Positions 53,417 to 63,801 are shown, numbered from the stretch's first letter. The stretch is 64,000 nucleotides of DNA from DATCHW01 sp036508135 (GCA_036508135.1 DATCHW010000024.1:62001-126000), one strand, 5' to 3'. The notes: generated from the sequence alone by a model not told the origin. Numbers and translations: made by a program.

Positions 53417-55492
53417 ATGCAAAGAATCACTCATCACCCTATTCTTAAGATAAATAATCAATCAAAAACAGTAAAATTTAAATTTAACGGGGAAGAAATT
53501 ACCGGCTTTGAAAATGAACCTGTGTCATCAGCACTTATTGCAAATGGTGTAAAAGAATTTTCGATACACAAAATACAAGATGCTCCTCAGGGTATTTTCT
53601 GTGCAAATGGTCAGTGTTCACATTGCACTCTAATAATTGACGGGAAACCCGTAAAATCCTGTATTACTGCACTGAAAGAAGGAATGGATGTAAAGAAGTT
53701 AATACACTTTCCGGATTTACCAATAGATAACAGGGAATTCACAGATTTTAATCTGCAAAATCTGAATTGCGATATACTGGTAATAGGGGGTGGACCTTCG
53801 GGTCTGACAGCAGCAATCGAATTAGCGAAACTAGGTTCAAAAATAATACTTGTGGATGATAAGGATAAACTCGGAGGGAAGTTGCTTTTACAAACTCACA
53901 AATTCTTTGGTTCCATTGAAGATTGCTATGCAGGAAAAAGAGGGATTGAAATTGCGGAAATCCTTGAAAAAGAACTTCGAAGCTATCCTAATGTGCAAGT
54001 ATTCACTAACTCTATGGTTGCTGCACTTTATAAAGACAAAAAGGTTGGAATATTTATAAACTTTGAAAATTATGCAATTGTTGATTTTGAGGGCTTGGTC
54101 ATTTCTTCAGGAGCTAGAGAAAGGAATTTAATTTTTCCGGGTAACGATCTTCCCGGAGTATTTGGTGCCGGAGCATTTCAGACTCTGGTAAACAGGGATT
54201 TAATCAAATCATCTGACAGAGTATTTATTATCGGAAGCGGAAATGTGGGACTTATTGCCGCATACCATGCTTTACAGGCTGGAATAACTGCAGTAGGTAT
54301 TGCTGACATCCTAAATGAAGTAACAGGCTACAAAGTTCATGCTGATAAAATAAAAAGAATGGGTGTACCGATATATCTAGGATATACTATTCTAACTGCT
54401 GAAGGAGATGGAAAAGTTGAAAGAATTACAATTGCTCAGGTCGATGAAGATTTTAATCCGGTTCTTGAAACGGCTAAAACATTTGAAGTTGATACTCTCC
54501 TTATGGCTGTAGGATTATCTTCAATAGACGAATTTTATAATACTGCAGTCCAATACGGTTTTAAAGCAGTCAAAACCGGCGATGCAGACGAAATTGCGGA
54601 AGCATCCTCTGCAATGTTCGGTGGCAGGGTAGCAGGTTTACAACTCGCAAAACTGCTTGGTTATAAAGTTGAAATCAATGGAAGTTTCTATGAAAAAGCG
54701 GAGATACTGAAATCAAAACCGGGAGAAGTATTTCAAATAGAGAAAAAAGAAATTTCCAATGAATATATGCCGCTATTTTATTGCAACCAGGAGATTCCTT
54801 GCAATCCCTGTGTGTCTGTGTGTCCATTCGATACAATAAAATTGAATGACAATCTTGGTAATATAATGGACTTACCTGTATTTGACGGGAAATGTACTAA
54901 ATGCGGGCAATGTATAGCTGTGTGCCCGGGTCTGGCAGTTACATTAGTGAAGAAATTATACGGAGAGTTTGCAGAAGTCGTATTGCCTCACGAATTCGAA
55001 CCTACATTTTCTGCAAATGAATTTGTATCACTTACCGATATTGATGGAAATTATCTTGAGAAAGGTGAGGTTATAAAAATTAATTATAGCAAAAGATATA
55101 AAACCTATTTAATTTCTTTCAAAGTACTGCTTGAAAATGCCCATAAAATTGCAGGTATAAGAGTTCAGGAACCTGAAAAAATAAAACCGCTTGATAAAGC
55201 GATCTTAAATTATTTGCCTGAAAATGGTATAGTTTGCAGATGTGAGAGAGTGACTGTTAAAGAAGTTGTAGATTTTATCGAAGAAAATAATATTCACGAC
55301 GCAAATCAGTTGAAGCAGATTCGTGTAGGAATGGGTGCCTGCGGTTCAAGAACTTGTTCAGTACTATTACCCGGAGTATTTAAAATGGCTGGAATTGATT
55401 GGTTTGAAGTCGCTCCTTCAACTAAACGTCCACTGACGATTGAAATTCCAATGTGCGCTTTGGTTAACGAGAAAGGAAATGAGGTTAGATGA
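53417..55492 (+). CDS. Multidomain FAD/Fe-S oxidoreductase, proline/sarcosine dehydrogenase alpha-like
   Basis: A 691-residue flavoprotein. Order: 2Fe-2S domain (Cys62, 67, 70, 82 in IFCANGQCSHC ... SC), FAD domain (NCDILVIGGGPSGLTAAIEL), NAD/FAD domain (VFIIGSGNVGLIAAYHAL), a double [4Fe-4S] domain (PCNPCVSVCPFDTI and CTKCGQCIAVCPG), and a C-terminal BFD-like [2Fe-2S] domain (VCRCERVTVKEVVDF, MGACGSRTC). This is the layout of dye-linked proline/hydroxyproline dehydrogenase and sarcosine oxidase alpha subunits; here an unusual number of modules are fused. It overlaps its partner by 4 bp. Electron acceptor unknown. Confidence 0.88.
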   Translation: MQRITHHPILKINNQSKTVKFKFNGEEITGFENEPVSSALIANGVKEFSIHKIQDAPQGIFCANGQCSHCTLIIDGKPVKSCITALKEGMDVKKLIHFPDLPIDNREFTDFNLQNLNCDILVIGGGPSGLTAAIELAKLGSKIILVDDKDKLGGKLLLQTHKFFGSIEDCYAGKRGIEIAEILEKELRSYPNVQVFTNSMVAALYKDKKVGIFINFENYAIVDFEGLVISSGARERNLIFPGNDLPGVFGAGAFQTLVNRDLIKSSDRVFIIGSGNVGLIAAYHALQAGITAVGIADILNEVTGYKVHADKIKRMGVPIYLGYTILTAEGDGKVERITIAQVDEDFNPVLETAKTFEVDTLLMAVGLSSIDEFYNTAVQYGFKAVKTGDADEIAEASSAMFGGRVAGLQLAKLLGYKVEINGSFYEKAEILKSKPGEVFQIEKKEISNEYMPLFYCNQEIPCNPCVSVCPFDTIKLNDNLGNIMDLPVFDGKCTKCGQCIAVCPGLAVTLVKKLYGEFAEVVLPHEFEPTFSANEFVSLTDIDGNYLEKGEVIKINYSKRYKTYLISFKVLLENAHKIAGIRVQEPEKIKPLDKAILNYLPENGIVCRCERVTVKEVVDFIEENNIHDANQLKQIRVGMGACGSRTCSVLLPGVFKMAGIDWFEVAPSTKRPLTIEIPMCALVNEKGNEVR

Positions 55493-56637
55493 AGATTTTT
55501 GATGTTCTTATCATCGGTGCAGGGAGTATCGGTCTTCCGGTAAGTTTTTATTTAGCAAAAAAAGGATTAAATGTTGGTGTAGTTGAATCGCTTGCTTCCG
55601 AAGGAAGAGGACAAAACAGGGCTGCCATTGGAGGAATAAGGGCAACTTTTTCTGATCCTGCAAAGATTAAAATTTGTCAATATTCACTCGATTTGATAAA
55701 AAATATGAAGACGGAATATGGAAAAGATGTTGATTGGGTTAAAGGTGGATATCTTTATCCGGCTTATGATATAGAAATTGAAAACTCCCTTAAAAATCTA
55801 TTAGTTAAGCAAAAACAGTTCAACCTTAATATAGATTGGATTTCAGCCCAAGATGTAAATGAAACAGTACCGGGAATCAATATGAATAAACTAAGAGGTG
55901 GTATATTCTCACCGGATGATGGGTCTGCTTCACCTATTAAGGTAGCAGGTGCATATTATTCACTTGCAAGAAAATATGGAGCAGAATTTTTCTTTAATGA
56001 AGTTGTACTGGAAACAAAAATTCTTAATGACAAATCTTTCAGGATAAAAACTAATAAAAATGAATATAGTTCTAGATTTTTGATTAATGCTGCGGGAGCG
56101 GATGCTAATACGATAGGGAAAATGGTAGGACTTGAATTGCCTGTTATACCTGATTCACACGAAGCTGGAATAACAGAACCTGTAAATCCTTTTTTCTCAC
56201 CGATGCTGGTAGATATTCGTGCGGATGCAGAATCTGCTAATTACTATTTTTATCAAAATAAAGAAGGACAATTAGTCTTTTGCATCACTCCGAGACCTCC
56301 GATAGCAGGGACGGATTGCGATAACACTTCAGTTTTTCTTCCTTTAGTAGTCAGGAGAATGCTTGAATTATATCCACGCCTCAGAAACATTAAAGTCCGT
56401 AGAACCTGGAGAGGGCTATATCCTATGACTCCGGATGGATTTCCGATTGTAGGATTTACAAAAGAAGTTGAAAATTATTTTCTTGCTGTTGGTATGTGCG
56501 GTCAGGGTTTTATGATTGGTCCGGGACTTGGATTAATTATTTCGGAGATTATAGCTAATAATAGCACGGAGTATGATTTTATATTAGACCAGCTCACTCT
56601 TTACAGGAGCTTTGTCGGAAATGAAATATTAAAATAA
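55489..56637 (+). CDS. FAD-dependent amino-acid oxidase/dehydrogenase (DAO family), beta subunit
   Basis: A 382-residue DAO-family flavoprotein, the likely substrate-oxidising subunit of the complex with the preceding gene. Seen: FAD motif DVLIIGAGSIGLPVSFYLAKKG (4-25), GGIRATFSDPAKI, INAAGADANTIGKMVG, and YPMTPDGFPIVGF with GMCGQGFMIGPGLG near the C-terminus. Proline, hydroxyproline, glycine or sarcosine are the likely substrates by family; which one cannot be read. ATGA junction with the alpha gene. Confidence 0.9.
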   Translation: MKIFDVLIIGAGSIGLPVSFYLAKKGLNVGVVESLASEGRGQNRAAIGGIRATFSDPAKIKICQYSLDLIKNMKTEYGKDVDWVKGGYLYPAYDIEIENSLKNLLVKQKQFNLNIDWISAQDVNETVPGINMNKLRGGIFSPDDGSASPIKVAGAYYSLARKYGAEFFFNEVVLETKILNDKSFRIKTNKNEYSSRFLINAAGADANTIGKMVGLELPVIPDSHEAGITEPVNPFFSPMLVDIRADAESANYYFYQNKEGQLVFCITPRPPIAGTDCDNTSVFLPLVVRRMLELYPRLRNIKVRRTWRGLYPMTPDGFPIVGFTKEVENYFLAVGMCGQGFMIGPGLGLIISEIIANNSTEYDFILDQLTLYRSFVGNEILK

Positions 56638-56763
56638 AATCTTTTAAAAAATTAAATTATTATCGATAAAACTTTTTACCTCTTTTTCAATGTTGGATTT
56701 TTTTAAATTTTATAACTATTTTCAAAATATTGTATAAATTATAAATGCTAATTATATTGATTT

Positions 56764-58713
56764 ATGATAAAAAGGAATAAAAATGAAAATCCTAAGGCAG
56801 TTTTATTAATGACTATTTCATTCCTGCTGATTTTTGCATTTACTTGTAATACTTATTCACAGAACTATAAAATCGATAATATTAATTTCATACATAAAGA
56901 TATGCAGACAATCGATGATTCAGAACTGAAAGATGCCGTCGGAATAACCAAATCAAAATATTATTACCCTGATGCTTTGTCCAATGATATCATATCCTTA
57001 AGAAATTTTTATTTTGATAACGGATACTTTGAGGCAAATGTTGATAAAGAATTAAGTTATAATTACGACGACAGTACTGTATCAATAAACTTCATTATTA
57101 CAAGTAATCATCAATATAGAATTGGACAGATTAAACGGACAGGATTGGACAATGTACTTGACAGCCTTCGTAGTATTATAGATACAATGAAGACAATTCA
57201 GGTAAATAATTTTTATAATAAAGCTTATATGGTTAAATATTCAACCGGTATACTTGACTTCCTTCAAAACAACGGTTATATGAGCGCTACATTAAAAAAT
57301 GACTCAGGGTATATATTAAGAAAGCAGGATACATCAGTCTTTCTGACTATCAATTTTGCAAATTCCGATACCCTCTATAAATTCGGAAAAACGGAAATTA
57401 ATATTGATAGCAATTTCTATGATGTATCTACGGAATTTCTAAGAAAAGGGGTTACTTACGCTGAAGGGGAAGTTTATAGTAAAAAGAAGAGATTAGATAC
57501 AGATAAAAATATTTCACAGATGCCGATTATAAGAAGTGCAAGAATCAGGACTGTTTCAATTAACGGTACCTCTGTAAATCTTAGAATTGAATGCCGGCTT
57601 AGTAAAAAGCAAGAACTAACTCCATATGCTGAGGGTACAAATATTAATAATCACTTTTATGCAGGCGGCGGTTTGCAATATCTTAATAAATATTTATGGG
57701 GAGGTGGCAGAATATTTACATCTGAAATTCACGCACTTTATAGTTCGCTAAAAGTTAACCTGATTGAATTTGTAAATCAGCTTACGCAACCTTACTTTGT
57801 TAATGATCAATCTTCGCTTAACGATAAATTATCTCTCGGTTATTACAATTTCGATGGTTATTCCGACTATTATCTTGGCAATATTACATCTTTTAGATAT
57901 TATATTGCTGACTATACATTTTATAATAAAGCAACCATAGACTTAAATGAAGAACTTTTAAAGGTAAAATATGACTTCGGTAACTTGCGAACGATAAATT
58001 TGTACAACTCTTTTTTGAGTATAACATTTATCCATGATAATACAAATAATGCTATCGCTCCATCCCGTGGATTTTATCATTCTATTACAGCCGGAGAAGG
58101 CGGACTGCTGCCTCAATGGATATTAAATTCTTTTGAAAATAACTTTTCCTATTCAAAATTCATAAAACTTTCCACATCAAACAGGTTTTATCTTAATCTT
58201 TCTAACACTGAAGGAGAAAATGTGATTGCTACGAAATTTATAATTGCAGATAATATCACAAGGGGCGGAGGACCTAAAGTCGTACCGATACAACCAATCT
58301 TCAGGTATTTCAGCGGTGGTAGCAATAGTCTGAGAGGATGGTATGCAAACTCCAATGGTTTCGTAAATGAGAGAAGGTTCGGAGGAAATTTCTGGCTGGA
58401 TGGAAGCTTTGAATTTCGTAAAAAACTTTTCCCGGGGTCATCCACATTTACAAAAAATATAGGAGCCGTGGTATTTGCTGATTATGGAAACGTTTGGGAA
58501 ACTCATCAGGATTTCAGATTCGACCAAATTGCGATTGCTATCGGGGTTGGACTCAGGTATAATATATTTATTGGTCCTATAAGGGTGGATTTCGGCTTTA
58601 AATTGTATGACCCTCTTGATGCAGATGGGAAAAAATGGCTGTTGCAAAATGACTTCAAAACTATTTTTAGTAAAAAATTAGCTGTCAACTTTGGCATAGG
58701 TGAAGCATTTTAA
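56764..58713 (+). CDS. TamA/BamA-like outer-membrane barrel with POTRA domains
   Basis: A 649-residue Omp85 protein. Signal peptide at about 14-34 (LLMTISFLLIFAFTCNTYSQ). N-terminal POTRA-like domains (about 38-290), then a surface-antigen/D15 barrel: the segment GGGPKVVPIQPIFRYFSGGSNSLRGW contains the lid-lock (R-G-W/G) signature, and RVDFGFKL near the end is typical. The short POTRA region and the partnership with TamB next door favour TamA over BamA, though BamA cannot be excluded. Its stop overlaps the stop of the convergent TamB gene by 4 bp. Confidence 0.88.
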   Translation: MIKRNKNENPKAVLLMTISFLLIFAFTCNTYSQNYKIDNINFIHKDMQTIDDSELKDAVGITKSKYYYPDALSNDIISLRNFYFDNGYFEANVDKELSYNYDDSTVSINFIITSNHQYRIGQIKRTGLDNVLDSLRSIIDTMKTIQVNNFYNKAYMVKYSTGILDFLQNNGYMSATLKNDSGYILRKQDTSVFLTINFANSDTLYKFGKTEINIDSNFYDVSTEFLRKGVTYAEGEVYSKKKRLDTDKNISQMPIIRSARIRTVSINGTSVNLRIECRLSKKQELTPYAEGTNINNHFYAGGGLQYLNKYLWGGGRIFTSEIHALYSSLKVNLIEFVNQLTQPYFVNDQSSLNDKLSLGYYNFDGYSDYYLGNITSFRYYIADYTFYNKATIDLNEELLKVKYDFGNLRTINLYNSFLSITFIHDNTNNAIAPSRGFYHSITAGEGGLLPQWILNSFENNFSYSKFIKLSTSNRFYLNLSNTEGENVIATKFIIADNITRGGGPKVVPIQPIFRYFSGGSNSLRGWYANSNGFVNERRFGGNFWLDGSFEFRKKLFPGSSTFTKNIGAVVFADYGNVWETHQDFRFDQIAIAIGVGLRYNIFIGPIRVDFGFKLYDPLDADGKKWLLQNDFKTIFSKKLAVNFGIGEAF

Positions 58714-61700
58714 AATCCAAATTTATATATAATCTTCATTCCTGTACTGTAATATACATTCGTATTCGATATTACATTTCTGCTGAGCTGTTCTCTTGCT
58801 AAATGCAATAATACATTTTCAGGCAAATTGAGATGTAAAAGGTTATTTAATATATATTCAACATTGAACTCGAGATAAGCAGTGTTGTCTATTACTCTGC
58901 TGCCTAAAGTAACATTAGCATCTAATATATTGGATGAGACACTTACGTTTGTATTTTGTATCCCGCCTTCTGTATAATTCAATTCAGCATCTTTTACAAA
59001 TGGAAGCATATCTCTGAGGATCTGACCGAAGAATGAAGTAACATATAGTGATCCGACCGTAGAACCAATACCTGAAGCTACTGATTGACTTTCAGAAGCA
59101 CTGAGTTCATTTTTATATTTACCGAATAAAAGAAACGTGATTGCATCAGAAGTAGCATCATTGCCCTGCATCTCCGTTCCATTTTCATATAGCTTTAGAG
59201 AGATTTCAGGATTAGACGGGTCTCCGGTCACTAACAGGACTACCTGTATGGGATTATTTGTAATCGTGCCAAACTGCTCTGTGGATTTTGTGTTTTCATA
59301 CACAGCCCGTATATCGAGCTCCGGTTTATTAATTGGTCCCCGAAACACTATTTTACTGTCTTTTACTTTAAAGTCCCTGTAGAATCTGTAATATGAATTC
59401 CCGACTATATCTATCTCTCCGCGAGTCCTGAGCCGTCCACTGTCAGATCTTATACGAAGGTCTGCCGTAATCTCTCCGAATAGCCTGTCACGCGTTAGAT
59501 TATTAAAATCTATAGAGACATACAAATTTTTTTGCGATTTTACATTTAGGTCAAGCGACAGCATATTCATTAGTGAAAAGCTTTTAGATGTATCTACAAG
59601 AATGTATCTGTTTCTCATAAAAGGATTTATACTTTCATATTCAATCAAAGATATTTTCTTTCTGTTTGTATCAGAAGTCAAGGTAGTATCATTAGCTGAT
59701 ATATAAACCATGTTTCCCTCATCCTTTTGATAACCATTTCCGCTGTTTGGCAGAGATGAAATGGTTGCTTCCTTAATCAAGAACTGCCCTTTAATATTAA
59801 GCTTTTTCATATTTCCATTAATTGTGATAGGAGGATTTCCTATACCACCGAGCATATAACCTTTAAGACCAAGTTTATTTTCTTTGTTGCTTTTGTCCAG
59901 TAATACCATATCTCCGGAAGTTGTGAGATTTATTTCATTCAGATTATAACCTTTGAAATCTATATTTCCAGAGAAGTCTATATGCCGGGTATCATCATCA
60001 GGATTAAACATACTGATATAATCTATTATAAGTTTTGAATTTTCCGTACTGATTTTAAATTTAAAATCATAATACATACCCGTAAGATCCAAAAAGTACT
60101 TACCCTGCACCATAGAAAGGTCACCCTTTAAATCCGGATTTTGATAAGTTCCGGTAGCATTCAGAGCACCGCTAAGGACTCCTTGCAGGTCACCCACCCC
60201 GGGAAATAGTTTTGAAAAATATTGTATCTGAAAATTGTTTGCGGCTAAATGTAAATCTGAAGGCTTATCTGCAATAGCTGCTGTGGTATCTTTTTTTATA
60301 ATGAGATTTCCAAGCGGGATATTACCTGTTATTTTCAGATTACCTTTATTCCCATTATTTGTAATGACAATATCCGGTGAGAGAATCCGGTCTTTATATT
60401 TTACGTTTGCTACAATAGTTCCTATACTAACAGTATCATACTTCAAAAGGTTTGTTTTTACATCCAGGTTTACATTCGCATCTTCAGGTGTTCCCTGCAG
60501 GTTAATAAAAAAGTTCTGAAACACTCCTTGCACAGGATACACAATTTTCTCTCCGGTTATGGTAGTATCAAAAGGTCTTAACATTCCATAAATATCTCCA
60601 AGATTTAGATTATCTCCTTTTATATTTATATTACTTACCCCATTCAGTGAATATAAACCATCAATATTTAAAACCATTTTGCCCGATTTCAAACCAAGCT
60701 GATTAATATATAATTCCTGATTTGGGATATAGTTTATAGTCCATATATTATTATTTTCTATATTATAATCGTTATATTTCGCATATAAACTATCAACGTT
60801 CAATATGATATTATTTCCTCTCAGGTCAATGTCACTATTCAACCTTGCATATTTAACAGAATCCATTTTTCCGCTGACTTTAATATTTGCAATAGCTTCT
60901 GAAATGTTGAGCCCCATTTTAAGTGAATCGAGTTTATTCGAATTAACCCATATTTTATCAGCGTTCACATCCATATTTATTATAAGAGAAGATAAAGGAT
61001 TTTCATCATTTAACTTCATATAATCGTTTTTTAATACAATGTAACTTTTAAAATTGTTTAATACTATCGATGTATCCTGATATCTGAAGTTTTTAATGTT
61101 TATTACAGATTTTGAATTAAATCCTTCAGAAGAATTTGTAATTTTGCCATTCAGATTACCATTGAAAATAATTCCAAAAGGCGCAGATAACTTTCTTAAT
61201 TCTGCGGAATCCTTTGTGACAAATTCATAATTAAAATTTAAATTCCCTGTGTGATTGTACCGGGAAAAATCGGTATAACTAATGCTTGTATCAGGATATA
61301 ATTTCTTCTCAGCAATATTGCTTACCATTGATATATTATATAATACGGCATCTATGAGGGCAGATAAACTGAATGTTCCGTTCGCCTTAACATCCATCGC
61401 CTTATTTGTTATCTGCAGAGAAGTGCTATCTGCAGCCATACTAAGTCTTGCCATTATATTTGTCTTTGGTATTTGATACTGAGAATAAAACGAATTTCCG
61501 ATATCAATATTAAATCTACCTGCAAGATTATTCATATTACTTCCTCTGCCGTTAATATCAAAGGCTGCATTCAGATTACTTTTGTCTTTAATATTTTTTG
61601 ATATACGCGATATATCCACATTATTCATAGTGCCTTTGACTGAATAAACGGGATTTTTCATATTCGATATATTTATCTTTCCTGAGACGGCAGCATTTCC

Positions 61701-63221
61701 TGCGGAAGAGTTTGCCTTAATATTCAGGCTAATATTATTTCTATAAATATTTACAGTTCCATTTGAACTTGCGATATTATATCCGGCTGCACTGGATCTT
61801 CCTAAAGTGTATCTTACGCCGGTTGACATAGTATTGGGACTGAATCCTGAACCCTCAAATTTTGCTACAAGATTTATATTACTTTTTAATTTATTATCAT
61901 TCAGAATCAGAGCTAAATTCAGATTATCTGTGATTACATTCCCGCTGTAACGCTTATCTTCAATATTCAGATGAACCTGTCCCTGAACGTCCCCGCCTGA
62001 TGAGCGGATATTGAAGTTACTGTAAAAGTCATTTATACTTCCTCGATAACTAATATCTGCCAGAACAACACCGAGCTTTCTATAATCGGGAATAGATTTA
62101 ATTTTTAAAATTGTTTTAATATCTGCAGGATCGATTTTATCGGAAGTGGTTACATCAAAATAGAGACTGTCTATATTACTGAGATTCTGAACATTCCCTT
62201 TCAAATTTATATTGGAATTGGGTAAAGTTAAAATAAGGTCGTTTATATTCAGATTTTTGTATACCCCGCTTGCATCAATAGATAGCGATACCACACTATC
62301 CAGCATATCTACTGAAGGAATAAAATATTTTAAATCAGCAAAATTAAATTTTTTAACATTCAGAACTAATGATACATTTTTATTCCCTAAATTACTAAAA
62401 GCATTGCTGTCCAGAGGATTAAGGGCATTGACAGATAATCTGCTCAATTTAATATCAGACCTGTCTGTAAGCAATTCAAGATTCGAGATTTCAGTTAATG
62501 TATCCTGAATGTTTATATTCGCCTCAAAGGAAAGTTTTTTTAAAGTAATATCTGTATTAGAATTGAAGGATAAATTTCGTAGATTAATTTTCTTGAATTT
62601 TTTAGAGTATTCTCCCGTCATATCAAGTTGAAAATCAAAAATATCAAGGTCATTGAAATTAAATTCATTTTGTCTTTCCCATTGAACTGCCCATAAAGGC
62701 TTAGAAGGAATATTGCCCAAAATTTTAAATTTACCATTTTCAACCCTTAGGTTATTTATCAAGATATCCCAGTTGAATTGTGAAGGAGTTGTATCAGCAG
62801 ATGGTGTAAATAAATTTGTAAAATTCCAAACTAATGAATCTGCGCCGCCTTTAATTTTTGTAAGATTCACCTTGGGAGAATTAAGCACTATATAATCAAG
62901 ATTGATATTTTGTTTTAATAGTCCCCATATATCATACTTTAGGTCAATATAGTTGATACTTACAAGTGTATCTTTTTTAACGGTAATTAATATGTTATTA
63001 ACTCTTAAACCTTTTAATATATTTCCATTAATGGATTCTACAGTAACAGTATTTTCTTTTTTAAGCCAGCTTTCCGAATTATTTAATTTATTTAATGCAA
63101 AATTTAAAGCCCATCTGTTAAATGTTTCTGTCTGTATAAAGAAGTATAATGATATGAGAAGAACAATGATAACACCAATAAACCATATAAAATATTTTAA
63201 TATCTTTCTGAAATTTTTCAT
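58710..63221 (-). CDS. tamB: TamB-like AsmA/DUF490 translocation protein
   Basis: A 1503-residue periplasm-spanning protein that bridges inner and outer membranes, shaping barrel insertion or lipid transport with TamA. Seen: an N-terminal transmembrane helix (about 9-28), then a very long beta-taco repeat region full of Asn/Leu/Ile repeats (DIDLRGNNIILNVDSL, GNIPLGNLIIKKD), and the conserved C-terminal DUF490 domain (about 1180-1503: ITADLRIRSDSGRLRTRGEI, GPINKPELDIRAVYEN, VSSNILDANVTLGSRV). No internal stop or frameshift. It is transcribed toward the TamA-like gene. Confidence 0.9.
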   Translation of the reverse strand: MKNFRKILKYFIWFIGVIIVLLISLYFFIQTETFNRWALNFALNKLNNSESWLKKENTVTVESINGNILKGLRVNNILITVKKDTLVSINYIDLKYDIWGLLKQNINLDYIVLNSPKVNLTKIKGGADSLVWNFTNLFTPSADTTPSQFNWDILINNLRVENGKFKILGNIPSKPLWAVQWERQNEFNFNDLDIFDFQLDMTGEYSKKFKKINLRNLSFNSNTDITLKKLSFEANINIQDTLTEISNLELLTDRSDIKLSRLSVNALNPLDSNAFSNLGNKNVSLVLNVKKFNFADLKYFIPSVDMLDSVVSLSIDASGVYKNLNINDLILTLPNSNINLKGNVQNLSNIDSLYFDVTTSDKIDPADIKTILKIKSIPDYRKLGVVLADISYRGSINDFYSNFNIRSSGGDVQGQVHLNIEDKRYSGNVITDNLNLALILNDNKLKSNINLVAKFEGSGFSPNTMSTGVRYTLGRSSAAGYNIASSNGTVNIYRNNISLNIKANSSAGNAAVSGKINISNMKNPVYSVKGTMNNVDISRISKNIKDKSNLNAAFDINGRGSNMNNLAGRFNIDIGNSFYSQYQIPKTNIMARLSMAADSTSLQITNKAMDVKANGTFSLSALIDAVLYNISMVSNIAEKKLYPDTSISYTDFSRYNHTGNLNFNYEFVTKDSAELRKLSAPFGIIFNGNLNGKITNSSEGFNSKSVINIKNFRYQDTSIVLNNFKSYIVLKNDYMKLNDENPLSSLIINMDVNADKIWVNSNKLDSLKMGLNISEAIANIKVSGKMDSVKYARLNSDIDLRGNNIILNVDSLYAKYNDYNIENNNIWTINYIPNQELYINQLGLKSGKMVLNIDGLYSLNGVSNINIKGDNLNLGDIYGMLRPFDTTITGEKIVYPVQGVFQNFFINLQGTPEDANVNLDVKTNLLKYDTVSIGTIVANVKYKDRILSPDIVITNNGNKGNLKITGNIPLGNLIIKKDTTAAIADKPSDLHLAANNFQIQYFSKLFPGVGDLQGVLSGALNATGTYQNPDLKGDLSMVQGKYFLDLTGMYYDFKFKISTENSKLIIDYISMFNPDDDTRHIDFSGNIDFKGYNLNEINLTTSGDMVLLDKSNKENKLGLKGYMLGGIGNPPITINGNMKKLNIKGQFLIKEATISSLPNSGNGYQKDEGNMVYISANDTTLTSDTNRKKISLIEYESINPFMRNRYILVDTSKSFSLMNMLSLDLNVKSQKNLYVSIDFNNLTRDRLFGEITADLRIRSDSGRLRTRGEIDIVGNSYYRFYRDFKVKDSKIVFRGPINKPELDIRAVYENTKSTEQFGTITNNPIQVVLLVTGDPSNPEISLKLYENGTEMQGNDATSDAITFLLFGKYKNELSASESQSVASGIGSTVGSLYVTSFFGQILRDMLPFVKDAELNYTEGGIQNTNVSVSSNILDANVTLGSRVIDNTAYLEFNVEYILNNLLHLNLPENVLLHLAREQLSRNVISNTNVYYSTGMKIIYKFGF

Positions 63222-63244
63222 TATTGAAAATAAAATCTAAAAAA

Positions 63245-63376
63245 TTATTTATTAATTTCTTTTACCTGCTGTTTAAAGTCAGTGACTTGTGAATCACCGG
63301 ATTTAATATTTCCATCTTCTAAGGTTCCTTTTTCGTCATAGTTGACTTTAACAGCATAAACCTTTGATTTTACCAT
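63245..63376 (-). CDS. Small conserved-looking ORF, 43 aa
   Basis: A 43-codon frame: MVKSKVYAVKVNYDEKGT ... DSQVTDFKQQVKEINK. It lies 23 bp upstream of tamB on the same strand, so it would be co-transcribed. It has a sensible amino-acid mix (few stop-like or low-complexity features), but only a weak ribosome-binding site and no recognisable family. Moderate confidence that it is a real gene. Confidence 0.45.
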   Translation of the reverse strand: MVKSKVYAVKVNYDEKGTLEDGNIKSGDSQVTDFKQQVKEINK

Positions 63377-63709
63377 TACTCAGTAAAATTTTATTATTCG
63401 TGTTAAATTAATTTGCTAAACATTTAATTTCGCTTTATATATAACGATATTTTACATATAAATTTGTTAAATATAATGAATTTAAATTAATTAAGTAATA
63501 GTGCCGAGGGATGAAAAGGGAACTAATCCGAATGGATTAGTTTGGGAATGAATATTGCAGTTCAATTCGGCAACTTTATTATTATTGCACTGTCGATGGA
63601 GAATAATGGTGAACGCAACGAAGATTAACCCTGTTTTTGATTTTGTCAGAAGTCTTTGACAAAATAGGTACAAAATAAAATAATTTGTAAGTATTCTATT
63701 CGAAGTAAA

Positions 63710-63750
63710 AAAAGCTGAAAATCCTATATTCATCATGATTTTCAGCTTTT
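63710..63750. terminator. Bidirectional terminator left of the tRNA-Ala fragment
   Basis: A perfect 14-bp stem, AAAAGCTGAAAATC at 63710-63723 and GATTTTCAGCTTTT at 63737-63750, with a 13-nt loop. The gap 63377-63709 shows no convincing gene; near 63522-63540 is another small palindrome CTAATCC-GAAT-GGATTAG. Confidence 0.75.
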
Positions 63751-63756
63751 ATATTG

Positions 63757-63801
63757 TGGAGATAAGGAGGGTCGAACTCCTGACCTCTTGAATGCCATTC
63801 A
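63757..63801 (-). repeat. 3' fragment of tRNA-Ala(GGC), likely attachment-site scar
   Basis: The minus strand reads 45 nt of a tRNA-Ala 3' half: the anticodon loop ATGGCAT (anticodon GGC) with only 3 bases of the 5' stem strand, stem TCAAG, T arm AGGAG-TTCGACC-CTCCT, acceptor strand TATCTCC and discriminator A. The D arm and 5' acceptor strand are absent. Such a fragment is the usual product of integration of an element at the 3' end of a tRNA gene; the full tRNA should lie at the other end of the element, to the right. Confidence 0.85.

Noticed and set aside
53355..53453. 31-residue frame overlapping the start of the flavoenzyme gene
   Set aside because: Overlaps the supported start in another frame, has no motif and no clear ribosome-binding site.
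63491..63736. 81-residue frame on minus
   Set aside because: Ends in a region with a palindrome and terminator, poor start context, no recognisable motif; a possible remnant at most.
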